DNA of 64,000 nt from Ulva prolifera (GCA_023078555.1 CM041198.1:8975836-9039835), one strand, 5' to 3'. Shown: positions 1-13,649, counted from the stretch's first letter. Numbers and translations are program-made. The notes: generated by a model from the letters alone, not told the origin.

Positions 1-29
1 CATGCTTCGTGCACATGGTCTCTTCTGCT

Positions 30-95
30 GATGTGTTACAAAGACGCAGTCGGAGAGGCCGGTAGCATTGCCAGGGCAACGAACAACCACGCCAA
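30..95 (-). repeat. Diverged R1 core fragment
   Basis: A weak copy of the R1 core, which in other copies reads TGTTACAAGGACAAAGC followed by GGCAGGTAGCACCGCGAGCAACAAC. Here it reads TGTTACAAAGACGCAGT, then GGTAGCATTGCCAGGGCAACGA. It has the opposite orientation to the nearby larger copy at 345-1030. Confidence 0.4.
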
Positions 96-232
96 CGCCA
101 CCAGTGCATGCATGTGACAGCAGACGCCAGCCCACAACGAACCCGACCACGGCGCCCTAGCACAGCACAGCATAGCAGGCGCCCACGTTCACACACATGC
201 ACAACTGAACCGGCTTGCCGACCTTGCTGCAG

Positions 233-426
233 GTTCGGGCGCCGCCTCCCGGCGGCTGTTCTTGGAGAAGGCGATGCGCGACCTGTCCACGACGCAGTGC
301 CGCGCGGTGGCTCGGCAGGTTCACGCCGCTGCCCCACTGATGGCTCGTCATGCGGGCAAGGCAGTTTTGACGGGGCTGGCAGTCCCGTCCGATGACCTCA
401 CGCCGCTCACAGGCCACCCGGCCTGA
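233..426 (+). CDS. Terminal exon of an unrecognised gene (5' part outside the window)
   Basis: The stretch follows a good acceptor (CTTGCTGCAG at 223-232) and is open to a TGA at 424-426. In the chosen frame it contains LFLEKAMRDLSTTQ and ends VPSDDLTPLTGHPA. The last 20 or so codons recur on the minus strand near 26330-26390. There the differences are mostly at third codon positions (GCA/GCG, GAC/GAT, ACA/ACG) with one replacement, G to V, which suggests this frame was coding when the copies separated. I do not recognise the family. The exon could instead be the 3' end of an ORF carried by repeat R1. Confidence 0.35.
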
Positions 427-1030
427 GCGGCCCTGCGCACCCGCCCGGGCTGCGTGGTAGGCCGTCGCCGCTGCCAGTGCGCTCGTGGCCTCGTCCGCTT
501 TGTTGTGGTGGCGGCTCAGGCGTGCTGCGTTTCGCTGGTGTCTTCCCTGTGCGCCTGTGTGTGGCCCGCCGTTGGGGCGCAGCCGGGTAGTTTGGGCGGG
601 CTGGGCTGGACTTTGGGGGTTCTGGGTGTGGGTTTGCGGGCGGGCGGGGTGGTGGGCGAGGGCTGGGCTTGGGGGGTTGTGCTGGGGGGGGAGGGGGGGG
701 GGGGGGCCTCCCCGGGCTGGGGGTTGTTGTTGCGGTCTCGCTGTTTGTTTGCTGGGCGGCCTTAGCTGCTTGTGTTTCCGGGGCTCGTGCGCCTGGCTGG
801 TGGGCGGGGTTCGGGTGGGGGTGGGCGTGAGGGCGTGGGCGTGTGTGTGGCTGTGTGGCTGTGTCCGGCGCAGGTGCTGCCGTTGCGTGGGTGTTTTGGT
901 GTGCGCTTTGTGTGGCTTGCTGCGTGGTGTGCGGTACCCCTGGTTCTTGCTTGCGGTGCTACCTGCCTCGCTTGCTTTGTCCTTGTAACACACACACATG
1001 CACACCCACTCAGCCCCACACCCACACTCT
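345..1030 (+). repeat. Dispersed repeat R1, copy A
   Basis: This copy matches the reverse complement of 25612-26392. Shared blocks, in order, are the GGGCAGTTTTGACGG to GGCCTGA block at the left, a G-rich stretch with GGGCTGGGCTGGACTTTGG, an imperfect poly-G tract at about 689-707, and the core TTGCGGTGCTACCTGCC followed by TTGCTTTGTCCTTGTAACACA. Partial copies in the same orientation lie at 51150-51236 and 58556-58940. Confidence 0.65.
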
Positions 1031-1450
1031 CGCAACCCCCCCCCCCCCCCCCTCCCCCAACCCACAAGCCCCACACACACGCAGCACCGGGCCCTCATCC
1101 AGAATGGCACCGCCGCCCGCACGGGCGCGGCGGCCCCAAGCTTGCAGCCCGGCCGCCACTGGCCCACCAACCAAGTCGCCGGGCCCTCCCCCCCCCCCCC
1201 CCCCCCCCCCCCCCACAGCCCTCGGAACCCCAAACCCCCCTCTCGCAGCCCCCTCCCACAATCAGGGCAGCCCCAGTGCGGCGCAGCAACCCCGGAGCGC
1301 CGTCACCGTTCAGGACGCCTGGGCCGGAGCACACCCAAGCCGCAGAACCCGCGCCGGCGCACCCAGGCCGCGCCCGGGTGTCCCACCAAGCCGCGGTAAT
1401 GGCAGCAAGTCGTCCGACAAGCGGCGGCCGGCAGAGTAGCCGAACGTCGG
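1030..1450. other. C-rich low-complexity stretch
   Basis: This stretch has poly-C tracts at about 1037-1053 and 1187-1213 and proline/alanine-rich translations in several frames. The many overlapping ORFs come from base composition. Nothing resembles a known protein. Confidence 0.6.
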
Positions 1451-3453
1451 GTCTAATCTTCTGCTGATGTGACCACATGGGACTTGTAGCTGAGGCTACA
1501 GGACGAAGCCGGGTTTCCTTCAGCGCTGTCCACCTGGCGGCGACCAGGTGGTCTCTACTGCGCCTGATTCCCCATCTGGGGAGCTGCATCAATGTTCAGG
1601 TCGTGCGCGGGTGCAGCGTGGCTTTGTGTGTGGGTTGAATGGGTGGGTGGCACCCACTGGGTGCTGCGGGCGGCGGGAGCTGCCGTGCATGGCACAGTGA
1701 GCACATGCTTACCACTGTGGACGCCTGTGCATGCGTGGCTGCTAGGCTACCGGCCAAGAGGGCCTTCTCTTCTGTAGCGCACGTGTTGCAACGACGGCGT
1801 CAGAGCGGCACGTAGCACTGCAAGCAATGATACAGCATGTGGATGTGGCGCATGTGGAGGTTGAGGCCCACCCACTGAGTGCGCGCGGAAGGTTCGATCA
1901 AGACAGAGCCCCCACAACAGCATCGCACCGGGGCTGTGTGCATGCGTGTGCATACATGCGTGTGCATACATGGGGCTGTGTGCATACATGTGCATACCAG
2001 CAGAACATCCCCATTCTTGGCCGAGCGCGACCATGCCTCTGAGTGGTTTTTCCTGCGATCCGGGATCACAGCATCATGAGCGCGAACGACTGCCGGGGGC
2101 GTTCACTGCTGCCAGGTTAGTCTGCGGTGCTCTAACAAGCAGATGAGTCTTGTCGCCACATGGTGGAGCAGTGTTTAGGCTGAACTGTGTGGTTCGGGCA
2201 TCTGGCGAGTGCATTGCCGATGTGACCATGACCAGGCACACGAGTTGCCCTTGCATGCATCGATCCTGGCAGTGATCCCATTCACTGGAGCACCATCCGC
2301 ATACATGCTGGCGGATGCAGGTATGCGTGATAGTTGACCAAACGCCACCTGGAGGCAGGCGCCAGCCTGCACAGCCAGGTGGTATCGGATTCCGGTGAGC
2401 ATGGGCACACGTGGAGTGTGGGGACTGCGAATGACGTTGCGACAACGCAGATGTACTGCAGGTGGCTACATCCAGGGCAGTTTTTTACTGTGGAGCATGC
2501 TTTCTGGAGCTTTTGGGTGTCCTGGCGCCAAGGCCGGAGCGACTGGACATACACTTCAGATCTGCGAGTTTCAGCAGTACACGATGTACACTTGGGACAT
2601 CAAGGCGTAGACGGCCAGGCAAGCAGCTTGAACATTTCCAACAGAGGGTGGAGGCCCAACGATCTGCCTGTTGGCAAGGCGTTGCAGACACTTTCAAGCT
2701 TCCCACGTGCTCTTTGATTTGACGGACAGCATGCACGAGCTGCTACAATCAGACATCTGATACAATTCCAGGCGTATCTCTAACCCTTTGATGAGCAGTG
2801 ATTAAAGCGGAAGTGGCCGGTGACCTGGTCAGCGTAGCCAGTCCTCCCGAAGCATGGCTGCGTTGACAATATCCGTGGAGACCAGGAACGGAGCATGAGC
2901 TGATAGCCCGTTTCAGGGCGAGCTGCAGTGGAATGTGCAATCCGCGAGCCCGCTGTGGGGATACGTCAAACGGTGTCGATGTGCCCTGCACCGACGGGTT
3001 GTAAGGCAGGTAATTACCACACGTCCAGAAAACACCCCCTACTTCCGACATGGCAGGCCTGTTGTTCTGTTTCTGTTCTCTCTAGCCGCCCGCCTTGACA
3101 GCGTCCACAAATTGCACAGGCACCCCTTGGGCGGTTGTCGGGACCGAGAACCCCTATGCCACTGCATGACCTGCTCTGCACAGCCACCGAGGCGATCCTA
3201 CAAGTGTCTGGTATCGATCCTTTCTCAAGCAAGCAGAGCATGAACATATAAACACTGATTTGTTGTAACTTCAGGTATTTGTGATAGCCATTCTGGCGCA
3301 AGGTGCGCAAACTACCCGCGAGTTGCCCCAGGCCTGAAACTTGAAACTTCACTTGCAGCGCCAGTACAGTAGCCTTGTCACTCCGCACAACAAACTTAGC
3401 GCTGGGTAAAAGTCGTACACTGTCTTGATGACTTGCTGGCTTTTCTAGAAAAA
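1451..3453. other. No supported gene; short CA/TG repeat
   Basis: I see no exon chain here. At 1936-1990 there is an imperfect tandem of TGTGCATACATG-type units, which gives three overlapping short ORFs. All other ORFs are short and unlike known domains. Confidence 0.5.
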
Positions 3454-6400
3454 ATGATCGCGACGAGGATGAGCGACGTTCGGCCCAAGCTGTGCATGAT
3501 TGCACTCGTTCTTCTATCGAGTGCGCTCCGCAGCACAGCTCTGAATTGCAAACGATCTGTACGTAACACAACGTATCGCACTGGCTTAGATGACTGCATG
3601 ATGTTTTCTCTGATTTGTTGGGCAACAGGAGCCATACCGTGCGGTTGTGCGTCGTTGTTCGCTTTGCTGCTCAGCAAGAAGCTGCATGCACATACAGACA
3701 TGCATCAGCCCAAGTAGAACGCTGGCATATAGAAGTGAAATTTAGAAGCTTGATGAATGGTGTCTTCTTTGTTTGCGTGTGAAAGGTCGCATACAGCATG
3801 TGCACTTGCTCAGTTGCAGATTGTCAACAGTCGGAAACTCATCTATCTGAGCTCTGGGCACGCAACGGGGTGCTGTACGTATGTGGAGACATACATCACA
3901 CGTGAATTCATGGGTCTTTCCGGTTTTCATCTCCATCTGTTCCGGAGATGAAACCAACGAAAGGTGGCTCCGCCGCGTGCAATCGTCTTGTGTCAGTACG
4001 AGCGGTCACTGACACCGACAAGTACACGCGGCACAAAACGTCCTCTGATGCCTTGCTAGCAATGCTGATGTAGGGCAGCATGTATACCCGCAGGCCCGGG
4101 CGCTAGGTCCGTCGGGGCTTGTGCACAACTCGTTTGAATTTGACATGCCGGGGAGCCCAAAGCGCTTCGATCCAGCTTTGTTTCACTACTGCTACCGTAC
4201 AGGATCCGTAGCATGTCAATCAGCGAACGTCGCGGGCGTGGCACATGATTGAGGTGTCCACTGCGCTCCATCTGCACACGCTGGACCGCTAGTTGCAGCG
4301 ACATGGCGATGCAGAGCGGATCCATCCTCTGGTGCATTCACCGAACCTTTCGTGACACCAGCTCAAATGTGATGCAGTTACTATAAGATGCTGTTACGCA
4401 TCACCAGTGCCGCCTCGCACAGTCTTCTGCACACGGGGCGGCCTGTTCACCGCAGTGGAGCTGTTCGAGTCCTCAGTGTCAGGCCCAGAGGGTGGCAGCG
4501 TCCGCCTCGATGTATGCTGCACAACAACAGTGTCTGTTGAAGGCCTCGGTGATCTCGGCCGCGACTGCGCTCAACTTGGAAACGGTGCGGGCCCATTCAT
4601 TGTCCTCATGCGATCACGTCGTACTCGAGATTTTCTCGCTCCACATCTGATGCAGTGTGAATCGCAGCAGACGCGATGGTGAGTACCTTGCGACTCTGTT
4701 ATGTTGCGCCCTTGTCCCTGACTCAGCTTGCTCCGCGTCGTGAACTGATTGGTGCAGTTCTTCCACAGCCGGTCATTTGGCACAGTGCTCACGACAGTCA
4801 TGCCACCTCTCACTCTCGTGTCGTGTTGCAGTCACCAACCAAGCCGTGCAACAGCCTCCCTGGGGCGGTGGATTGAAATGCAGCAGCACTGGTGTTGTCT
4901 CAGACGTCGCCATCGAGTCCCAAGGCTGGGGCACCTACGCTCATGGCATCCTCTCCGTACACGTCCGCTGCACGGACCGCACCGAAGACTCCGAGTTTGT
5001 CATCGACCACTTTGCCCTGACCTTCACATCTTCAGGCATCATCGCCCTCCAGGGCTTCCGCCGTGTCATCCCACCATCCCCACCTCCATACACACTGCTC
5101 GACACACTCTCCAGTAACCCAGTGCATCCACTCGGCAGCGTCACGAATGCAAACATCACGCAGCCGGGAGTCTCCAGCGTCCGCCCAGTGGAGTACTTCC
5201 AGGGCTGTGCTTCAGCTGCATCGCCTGCCAACGCCACAGCAAACACAAGCACGCCAGAGAGCAGCGGAATCATCTTCTATGCAGCCGATCTGCAGTGTCA
5301 GGGGCTGCGGCACGACCGCTGCGGCTGCGTCGATGCGAAACTGCGCTGTGTGCTGGCTGCTGGGGACCTCGGGTTCGAGGCGGAGGGCTTTGCCACCGAA
5401 GCAGACCTCGTGACCATGAAAGAGGGAGGCTCAGTCGAGTGGTGCGAAGATGGGGACAGCCCTGACAGCTGGTTCTTAATCAAGGTGAGCACTCCCGCCC
5501 AAGTCCCTCCTGTATCCTGCGTCCCTGCATCTATGGTCCCAACTCCCCGCGGCGAGCTCAAGGAGCAGCATGATTGTGAAATATCGCGCAGAACATGTGA
5601 CAGAACATAGGAGGCGAAGCGGTTCCGATGGCGTGGGGGTGCTGGTGCAGACGGACGGGCACGTCACATGCATGATGCTGGAGCCAGGAGGCACGACCGC
5701 CAGAATCGCGCTGTGTAACGCCAAGCAGCCGGCGCAGCGGTGGCGGCGAGCGGCGCCGAAGTCGACGTGGCAGGACTCGCGCATGGAGAGCGCCCTCAAC
5801 CCGGGGATGTGCCTGATGCTCCAGGCCGACGCCGCCGGCGCCACCTCTGCGGTCGTCGCCGATTGCTCGGCCCCGAACAAGATCTCGGCCACCGCGTCTG
5901 CCCCCGCTAAGGTGTGCTGCTGCCACCCTCTTGTTGCTCTCACCGCACGCCTGCGAGTCTACCGCCCAATGCAGACTGCAGTCCTCTGCCACCACTTCCT
6001 CTGCCATCGCTCACCGCAGCGCATGTGCTGCACGTGCAAGGCTTCACAGGTCCGGTGCTAATCTTTGCTGACAGACATATGTTCGATAGCTGGGTAGCCG
6101 TCAACAAAATAGCACAGTGTCAGGCTGCGCTGCTTTGGGCGTTGCCATACAGAAGTCATCTTTGATCAGCAGCAATGCCTGATTATGTCAACATGCTGGG
6201 AGGCGCATTGCACAGCACGAATGTATCCGACGGGCGGCTGGTATGACTCATGGCAACACCTCATGCAGGGCGGCTACGTCGGCAGCAGCACCACAGACGT
6301 GCAATACGGCGCCGGCCTCAGCCTCGTGGCGCTCCGCTCCGAGCTCGGCGACTGGTTTGGGGACTTCACAGCCGTCTCCGCCGCCGTCGCTGCGCTGGGC

Positions 6401-9400
6401 GCGCCGCTCGCAACCCCCCTCGCCTCCCGCGCCGACGCTGCCCCCTACGCGGCCTCTGTCGCACACGCCGGCCGAGTCCGGCACGTCATGCCGCACTGCG
6501 GCCGCGCCGGCGTCGTGTGCAACAGCATGGGCCGGGTGGTCCACTTTGATGCGGCGATGGCGGCGGCGCCGTTGCCGCAGAGCGCCGCCGTGAACAGGAG
6601 CGTGGCCGTTGAGGCGGCGGCAGAGATGCGAGGGATCCTAGCGATGCCGTGGCTTGTGAGTGTCAACTTTGGAGAGGCCGGGGTCGCGGGGCAAGTGCCT
6701 GCAGCTGTGGCGCTCGGCTCGGACGCGGTGATGGTGCGGCCTGCCTGTGCCCTTGTGAATTCACTCCAGCTGAACAGCCCTTCTGAACGTGTGCGCATGT
6801 GGGTCTGACAAAGTCACAGTGCATACACAAGCAACAAAAAACAATGTTCTGCAATAGACCTGTCTTGGATATAGTGACCCAGTGCCTATTGCCAATGCCG
6901 TCACACCAATGATCCCTCCCGTGTTTCAACGTTACAACCCGCTGCCTCTGAAGCAATGACGGTTGGTCGATGCATCACCCAGCACCCCCGTGCCATCTCT
7001 CCTGTTGCTGTTGCAGCTGCGATCCATTGACTTCAGTGGCTCCCCAGTCAACGGCTCCATCCCGGGAGACTGGGCGTCTCTCCCCAAGCTCACCACCGTC
7101 AACCTCTCCCACACCGCCTTGTCCGGCCCCCTGCCCCTCTCCCTCATCGTCCCCTCGAATGACCACGCTGCCTCCGCCACGCGGATCACCATCGACATCA
7201 CGGGCCTCCTGCAAGCACAGCCCCCCGTCTGCGCCCCCTTCAACCTCTCCAACCCGCTCTCCCCCCTCCCCCACGACATAATCGCCCACGGCACACCAGC
7301 CGCGCCCCCCCTCTGCGAAGGCTACGTCTCGTGGCGCATCACTCTGCCGGCAGGGGCCGCGTGCGCGCTCGCGCCGCTGTGCGGCGCCGACGCGGTGGCG
7401 CCGACGCTGGCGCAGCGCGCACAGCGGGGCTCCAGTGGCAATACGACGATTGCACAGCTGGCGTGCTCTGCGGCATGCGGCACCAAGGGGCGCACCGAAG
7501 AAACCGAGTACTCGCAGGTCAGCCCGCTGAAGCAGCCGCGGTACTATTCGACAGGTGCATCGGCGGCATCGGGTGTCGCCATCCCGTTGCACCACGGGAT
7601 GCGGCGGCTGCACGCAATCGCTACACCCCTTGCCTCCCGGCGCGCACTGTCGCGGAGGCTGCTTCGCACTCGCGGCGGCGCCGTCGGGCAGCCGGCCCGC
7701 ACCATCCTTCAAGCCGCAGAGGAGTCTGGTGGGGAGGTGCCGGTGGTAGAAATGGCGACTCTGGGTCTCCCCGCCACCCCAGCAGCTGCCGGGGAGCTTC
7801 TCTCGAGCCTATTCTCGGACGTCCTCACCCCTCGGCAGATCGCGGCTGCAGTCTCAACACCCGCAAACAGCAGTTCCTTCGAAGTTGCACCCGTAGCACC
7901 ACTCCCGGCACCCGCACCCGCGCCTTCAGCACTCCCTCCAATCACAGCCCCTAAGCCCGTAGCAGCGCCCGTCCCGGCTGCAGACGCGGGGGCAGGCTCG
8001 CGGGGGGTACCGGCTCCCGAGCCCACGGACGCCGCTGCCATTGCCGGCGCGGTCGGGAGTGTCGGCGCGGGCACGGCCGGGGTGAACGACCTCGACACTG
8101 GCGGCGTGACCGCGGTTGACGCGTCTGCGGCGGAGGAGTCAAAGGACGACGAAGCGTTGCCGGCGCCCATCATCGCGATCCTTGTAGTCACTGCCTGCGT
8201 GGTCGTGCTCGTGGCCGGGATCACCGCGTGGCGGTCTCAGGGCTGCACGTGTGACCAGGACCTCTTCTCCGTTGCCAGCAGCAAGCCCGCTGACATCCTC
8301 GCGGCAGGGTTCGGTAGCAGCAGCGACTCCCGCCGGGTGCCCTCGGACCCGCGGTACGGCGACTTGGAGCCGGAGTCGGAGGAGGACCGTCTCGGGTACC
8401 CACAGCTGAGTGCGTCGATGTCGTTCTCCAACCTGCGAGAGGTGGTGAGCGATGCCGGGCCGGGCGTGCGGCGGCCGATGTGGATGAGCGTGGATGCGTC
8501 CGGAAGCCTGCGGAACCTCCTCGGCCGGTCGCAGGGGAGCACGAGGGCTGGGAGTGGCTGGGAGAGCCGCTCGCCTGCAGGCGGCAGCGGCAGCGGTGCC
8601 GTGGCGAGCGGAAGCAACAAGATGCCTGGATCGTCATTGAGTGGCCGCCTCAATGACAAGGGCCGTTTCTTCGCGGAATTTGGCAAGGGCAGCCCGGCAA
8701 AGGGTTTGCTTCATGCCACCGGAAGTGCGGCGCTGCTCCCATCACCCCGGGGTGACGGGAAGAGCTCATCGCAGGACAACTCTTCCTCTAGAAAGGTCAG
8801 TTTCTCCTGGCTGCCCTGCCCGAATTCTGGTTTCTGCCCCCGTGTGTGCAGACAAGCGACGGTGGTGACATGACTCGGAACAACAGATCAACCACGATGG
8901 CGCAAGTAGCTATTTCTGCTGGGCTCAGGAAATATGGATGTGCATCTAGTCTACAAAGCACTACGGCAGTGAGTGTCCGGGCATTGCGCCCCCCAAGGAG
9001 TGTATCACCGCAATGTTGTATCTCACAGCGCACCTCGTTCCTATGCTTGGCTCCAGTGCAGCTTCTACTACACGAGATCTCCGTCATGACATCTGCAGAT
9101 GAAGTGCAATCCGTTACAGCACCCCATGCTTGCAGAAGGCGTCTCTCATCAGCGCGTCGCCCGATGCCAAGGGCAGCGACGGCGCCCGCACCTCCCACCC
9201 CCCCAGCGACCCCGAACCATCTGCCCCCGCCTCCTCCGATTCCAACAAGTTCAGCCACGCCGTCGCGCAGTCTGGCCACCTCACCTGCCAGTCCTCCACG
9301 TACGGCACCGCCAACCTGGCCATGTCGGCCGTTCCCTCCCACGAACCCTCCCGCGAGGTTGACGATGACGATGCGTACGTCGTCGGCAACGACGAGCAGC

Positions 9401-12205
9401 CGCTCCGCCCTGTGCTGTCGTCCGCCGCGCCCGTCACCCGCGCGACTTCCCTCTCCGGCCGCTCCCGCGACTCTCAGTTCCACGACGTGCGCAGCATGCA
9501 CAGCTCGGTCGTCCTCGACTCCGCGACCTCTCTCGCTGCATCGCTGCGGAGCTCCTACCAGTCCCTGCGCCAGGCCGCTAAGCCGCCGACGTCCCTGCCG
9601 GTGGGTGGCGCCGAGCGCGGCGGCAGCAGCGACGAGAGCGCCCCGGCGTCCGAGCCGCTGCCGGCCGGGGGGTTTGTGCAGAGCCTTGTGTCGCGGCTGC
9701 CGTGGCGTGGGCGCCGCGGTGGGCTGGGTGACGCAGCGGATTCGTCGACCGACGCCGCTGCCGTCGGTGTCGACGCGCGCGCGGTGCGGGCCTCGATCTA
9801 CACGAGCGTGTCACAGTCAGACACCTTCATGCGCTCGTCCATGCACTCCCTCGAGGAGGGCGGGGAAGTCAACTCTCCAGCTCTGCCGCCGAGTGATGCG
9901 GTGCCGCCGCAGACGCCCGCATCTGCAGAGGTGGCAGCGGACGCAGACGTCGTCCCGGCGATGCCTACGCACCCCCACGTGCCGATCTCCCCTGAGGACG
10001 CCGACGGTGGGTCGTCTGCGCGGAACAAGGTGAGCAGCTGGCTCGCCGTTCCGAGTGAGATGGGCCCCGGCGGCCTCTCGGCGGACATCAGCAACATGGC
10101 AAACCCTGCGTCGACCATGGCTGGGGGGCAGCCGCTGTCGCCGGGGTGCCTCGAGACTGAGACTCAGCTGACAGCCGCCGTCGTTCCGGCCGGGGTGGTG
10201 CTCGAGACAGCGCAGCGCGCCCCTGTGCTGCTGGACAGCGCGACCGGCCACCCATGCATGCTGGTTCGCATCATCGAGGAGGGCTCCGCGATGCTGCCGA
10301 CGGCCGCGTTTGCCGATGTGCGTGCGCGCGCTCTCATCTGCTCCGACCCGATGCAGCGTACCGAGCTGCAGCAGCGCGCTGCCGCGTCGGACGTGTTTCC
10401 GGAGACTGTGGCCCTGCGCGGGGCGGCCCCCCCGGAGGCCCCTGACGCGGAGCCGTCGCCCGCCCCGGCCGTCTGCTTCTCCTGCGGCGAGAGTCTCGAG
10501 GACACCTTGGCCACGTCGACGGCGACTCAGCAGTCCCCGGACGACGCGGCGGCGCTCCTCGCGGCGCTGTGCAGCCTGCTGGAGCGCCTGCATGTCGCCG
10601 GCTACACGACGGGCGGGCTCACCCCGGCGTCGTTCGTTCGCGCGCTGCCAGCGGCGGGCGCGCCGAGCAGCCCGGCCGTTGGCCCGGCCAGCCCCGGTGA
10701 CTGGCGCCTCCTCTGCGTGCACACCATGCTGCAACAGGGCTCCACCGCGGAGCCGGTGTCAGCGCTGCAACTGCGGTGGTGTGCACCGGAGCAGCTCGCG
10801 GCTGAGCGCGCGCGGCCGCGCAACACCCGCACCCCACCCCGTGCGTTCACGCCCCCGATGTCCCCACTCGGCGCGTCTCCGCCGCCGTCGATGGACACCG
10901 CGCCGCACCTCCCCGTTGCCGACGTCGCCTCGGACATGTTCTCCCTCGGGCTCATCGTCTTCCAGGCCGCGACCGGCCGGCAGTACTGGGACGGGTACAC
11001 CGACGAGGAAGTCGAGGAGGCACTGCTTGGCCACACGCCGATGCCGCACCTGACCGGCTCGCCGGGGAGCACCCCGGCGATCGCAGCAATCATGCCGCTG
11101 ATCCTGCCGCTGATGACTTGCCGCGCGGTGTCGCGGCCGCTCGCGAGTGAAACGCTTGCAAGCGCTATGCAGCGCTTCCCGTACGTGGCCGACGCGCACG
11201 TCCCGCAGGCGCCGCGGCGCAGCGCAGCACAGCGCGCAGCGCACCCGATGGGCTCACCGGTAAGGGTCGCGGTCAAGACTCAGCCGATCACAATGCGCTT
11301 TGCGCTGACAGAGTGCAACCAGGAGGAGCGGCCGTGTCGCTCCAACCCGGCCGTGCGGCTCGACCGAAAGTGGGTGTTCCCAGTTGGGCTGGAGCGCATT
11401 TACGTCATGGTGATATGCATGGAGCTGTCTCCGGCTGCGCCGGTGCCTGTGTTCCCGGTGGAGAACGTGACGCATGTTGCGGTCGAGGCGGCGGTGCCGT
11501 CGGAGCCCGGCGGGGTGATGACTCAGCGGCTGGACATCCTCGCGGATGACCTGTACAATGGTGGCCGCGGTGCGCTGCTGCTGGTGCCGTGGCAGCCGCA
11601 GCCAGAGCTCTGGGAGCATGGCGTGAAGGAGGTCAAGGTCCATGTGTTTGCCAAGGTGTGCTTCTGCTGCCCTTGCCGCCTGCTGCCAGCGTATCTTTTT
11701 TAGGTTACACGTCCCCCTGTGTGTTGGCGGTAGCATGACAGCTACAGCTGGAGGGACATGCTATCCCGCTGGGCCTGCACATCCAGACTGATGACCACAG
11801 GTTGCTGCGCCCTCGTCCTCTCGTCTGAGTTGGTTCTATCTTTAAGTCTTTCACAACGTGCAAGTTGTAACTGCTGAACGGTTTGCGCTGTTTTGTAATG
11901 GTTCAGATCAAGCATGCTTGCTGCTGACGGCCACACAGGAATCGATGTAGAAGTTGTTTTGTCCCTGGCAGTGATGTTGACCTGTGCTGCATGCGGTGCA
12001 GGTGACAGGCTTCGTGGAGGTGATCAAGATCAGCAAGCGGGTGCACATCGCTGCGAGCGAGCCCGACACCTCGAGTTGCATGATGCCCTCCGAGTCTGCA
12101 GAGCTCGAGCGCACGCTGGACCTCGTGCAGTGCGCCAAGGACGGAGGCATCCACTTCGAGGCCCACGTGCCGCTGTCCAAGCACGCCCTGGCCTCGCAGC
12201 TCTGA
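3454..12205 (+). CDS. LRR receptor-like transmembrane protein with a pseudokinase domain
   Basis: Model of about 2,038 residues in eight exons: 3454-3562, 4423-4678, 4884-5484, 5651-5911, 6269-6655, 7017-8795, 9136-11655, 12002-12205. The last six junctions fit phase best, and the first junction is tentative. Exon 1 gives a signal-peptide-like start (CMIALVLLSSALRS). The exon at 5651 has ricin-B-like QRW and cysteine features. Joining 6655 to 7017 makes a plant-type LRR (MPWLLRSIDFSG, then NLSHTALSGPLP). A membrane helix (IIAILVVTACVVVLVAGI) lies near residues 921-943. Near residues 1480-1820 is a kinase fold with the SDMFSLGLIVFQAATG helix and APEQ. The HRD-loop position reads GGLTPASFV and the DFG position reads GDWRL, so catalysis is unlikely. 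It is probably a surface sensor that signals through partners. The C-terminal 200 residues are unrecognised. Confidence 0.7.
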
Positions 12206-12209
12206 GGCC

Positions 12210-12241
<32 letters not shown>

Positions 12242-13649
12242 CTCACCCACGTCTACGGTCACGGCCGCTCCGTGGAGCACTGTGCTCTTGGTGTGGCACA
12301 GCATCGGGGAGGCGTGGTATCCTGTGTTGAGGATATGGTGCGGCATCACGGAAGACTCATCAGCGGTGAATTATGAACTGTCCCCCATGTTTTATCTCTT
12401 TCCTTTAGTTTCATAGCGGGACGGTGAGTGGAGGATGTCTGGAGGGATGACGGAAATGGATGCGATGGCATGATAAAGCGGCTGCCTGTTCCAGTGTCCT
12501 AACGATGAAAACGGTGATTTTGGATTTGCGAGATCAGCACAATGGTGCTTCTAGCTCTTGTGAGTAGGCTGCCTGGTGCGTTGCACAGGTGCCCTTTGGC
12601 AGCAGGGACTGTAGACTATTTTTTTTATACAAATGAGAGTGTGTGCGAGCCACATGGTGGTTGACTGCGACCTCTTCAGTGGTGCGAGATCTTTCATGTG
12701 CAGCAACACACAGTCAACAGCACCACGAGTGTAACTTCGCTTCGCAGGGCTGGTATTCAGATATGATGCCTCCACATGACAGGGATGGCAGCAGTTGCCT
12801 GCGCCCATGCACAGCATTTGATAACTCGAGTGCGGGTCTTGGCCTCCAAAGTGTACCATAAAACGGCTACACAGTTTCCTTCGGCATCGTTCCATTGATG
12901 TCGGTGTTGGACAGACGTTGATCAGGCTGGGGAGGCAAAACCGGTGGCCTCTGCTGTTGGCGGAGCACGATGTACGCATTTTTCAGGCCTTCCATCTTGA
13001 GATACGCAGTGGAAGCCACTCGTTGATAGTACGTTATGGATCCCTGTTCTCGATTTCCATAAAATAACGCAGCAATGTCCAAGCACTGTACCGTCGGGCA
13101 GCATTTACAGCGGTTGACATGTGATATGATAGCGGCTCTGGCATATGCTGTTGACACAGTTCCCTTTTGCTTGATCTTTCATGGGTTCTTGTCTCCTTGT
13201 GTCTTCTTTTCAGCGCTGCTTCTCCAGCCGCTGAAGCGGAATGCACATGCATGAAATCTACTCAACACGTCTGCGGGAGCGATGCACATGCGTTGTCCAT
13301 TCCCTTAGTTCCCGGTTTACCTGTGGTTCAGCCGTAGACACCAAGGCGTTTGTGCTTCGGTCGTCGCGTTCCCCAGATTGAGCGTCGCTCAGATTGTGTG
13401 AAACCGTCGGCCGTTTACGAGCCGCGCATAGGAGCATCAGCCACTGTGTAGATCTTGAATTTATATTTTCGCTGTGTTGCTGTTGGCTGTGTCTGTCTGT
13501 TCCGGCCGGTGAACTGTCGAGGTGCTGCGCTTCACCACGCTCCCTACGATCGCGTCGATCGCCTCGGAACTCACACCACTGGTTTGTCGCAGAAGATCAC
13601 AGTTCGGAATCGTTTTTGTAACAAGTGTATCTTGTGTGCTGCAGGGACC
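12206..13649. other. Intergenic; GT microsatellite in the receptor gene 3' region
   Basis: A (GT)n run of about 14 units lies at 12213-12240, just after the stop at 12205. The rest is lower in GC with only short ORFs. One minus ORF at 12551-12979 has no recognisable domain. Confidence 0.5.

Noticed and set aside
157-1467. Proline- and glycine-rich ORFs of 100-358 codons
   Set aside because: They are driven by poly-C/poly-G composition of repeat R1 and its flank; no domain, and all frames look similar.
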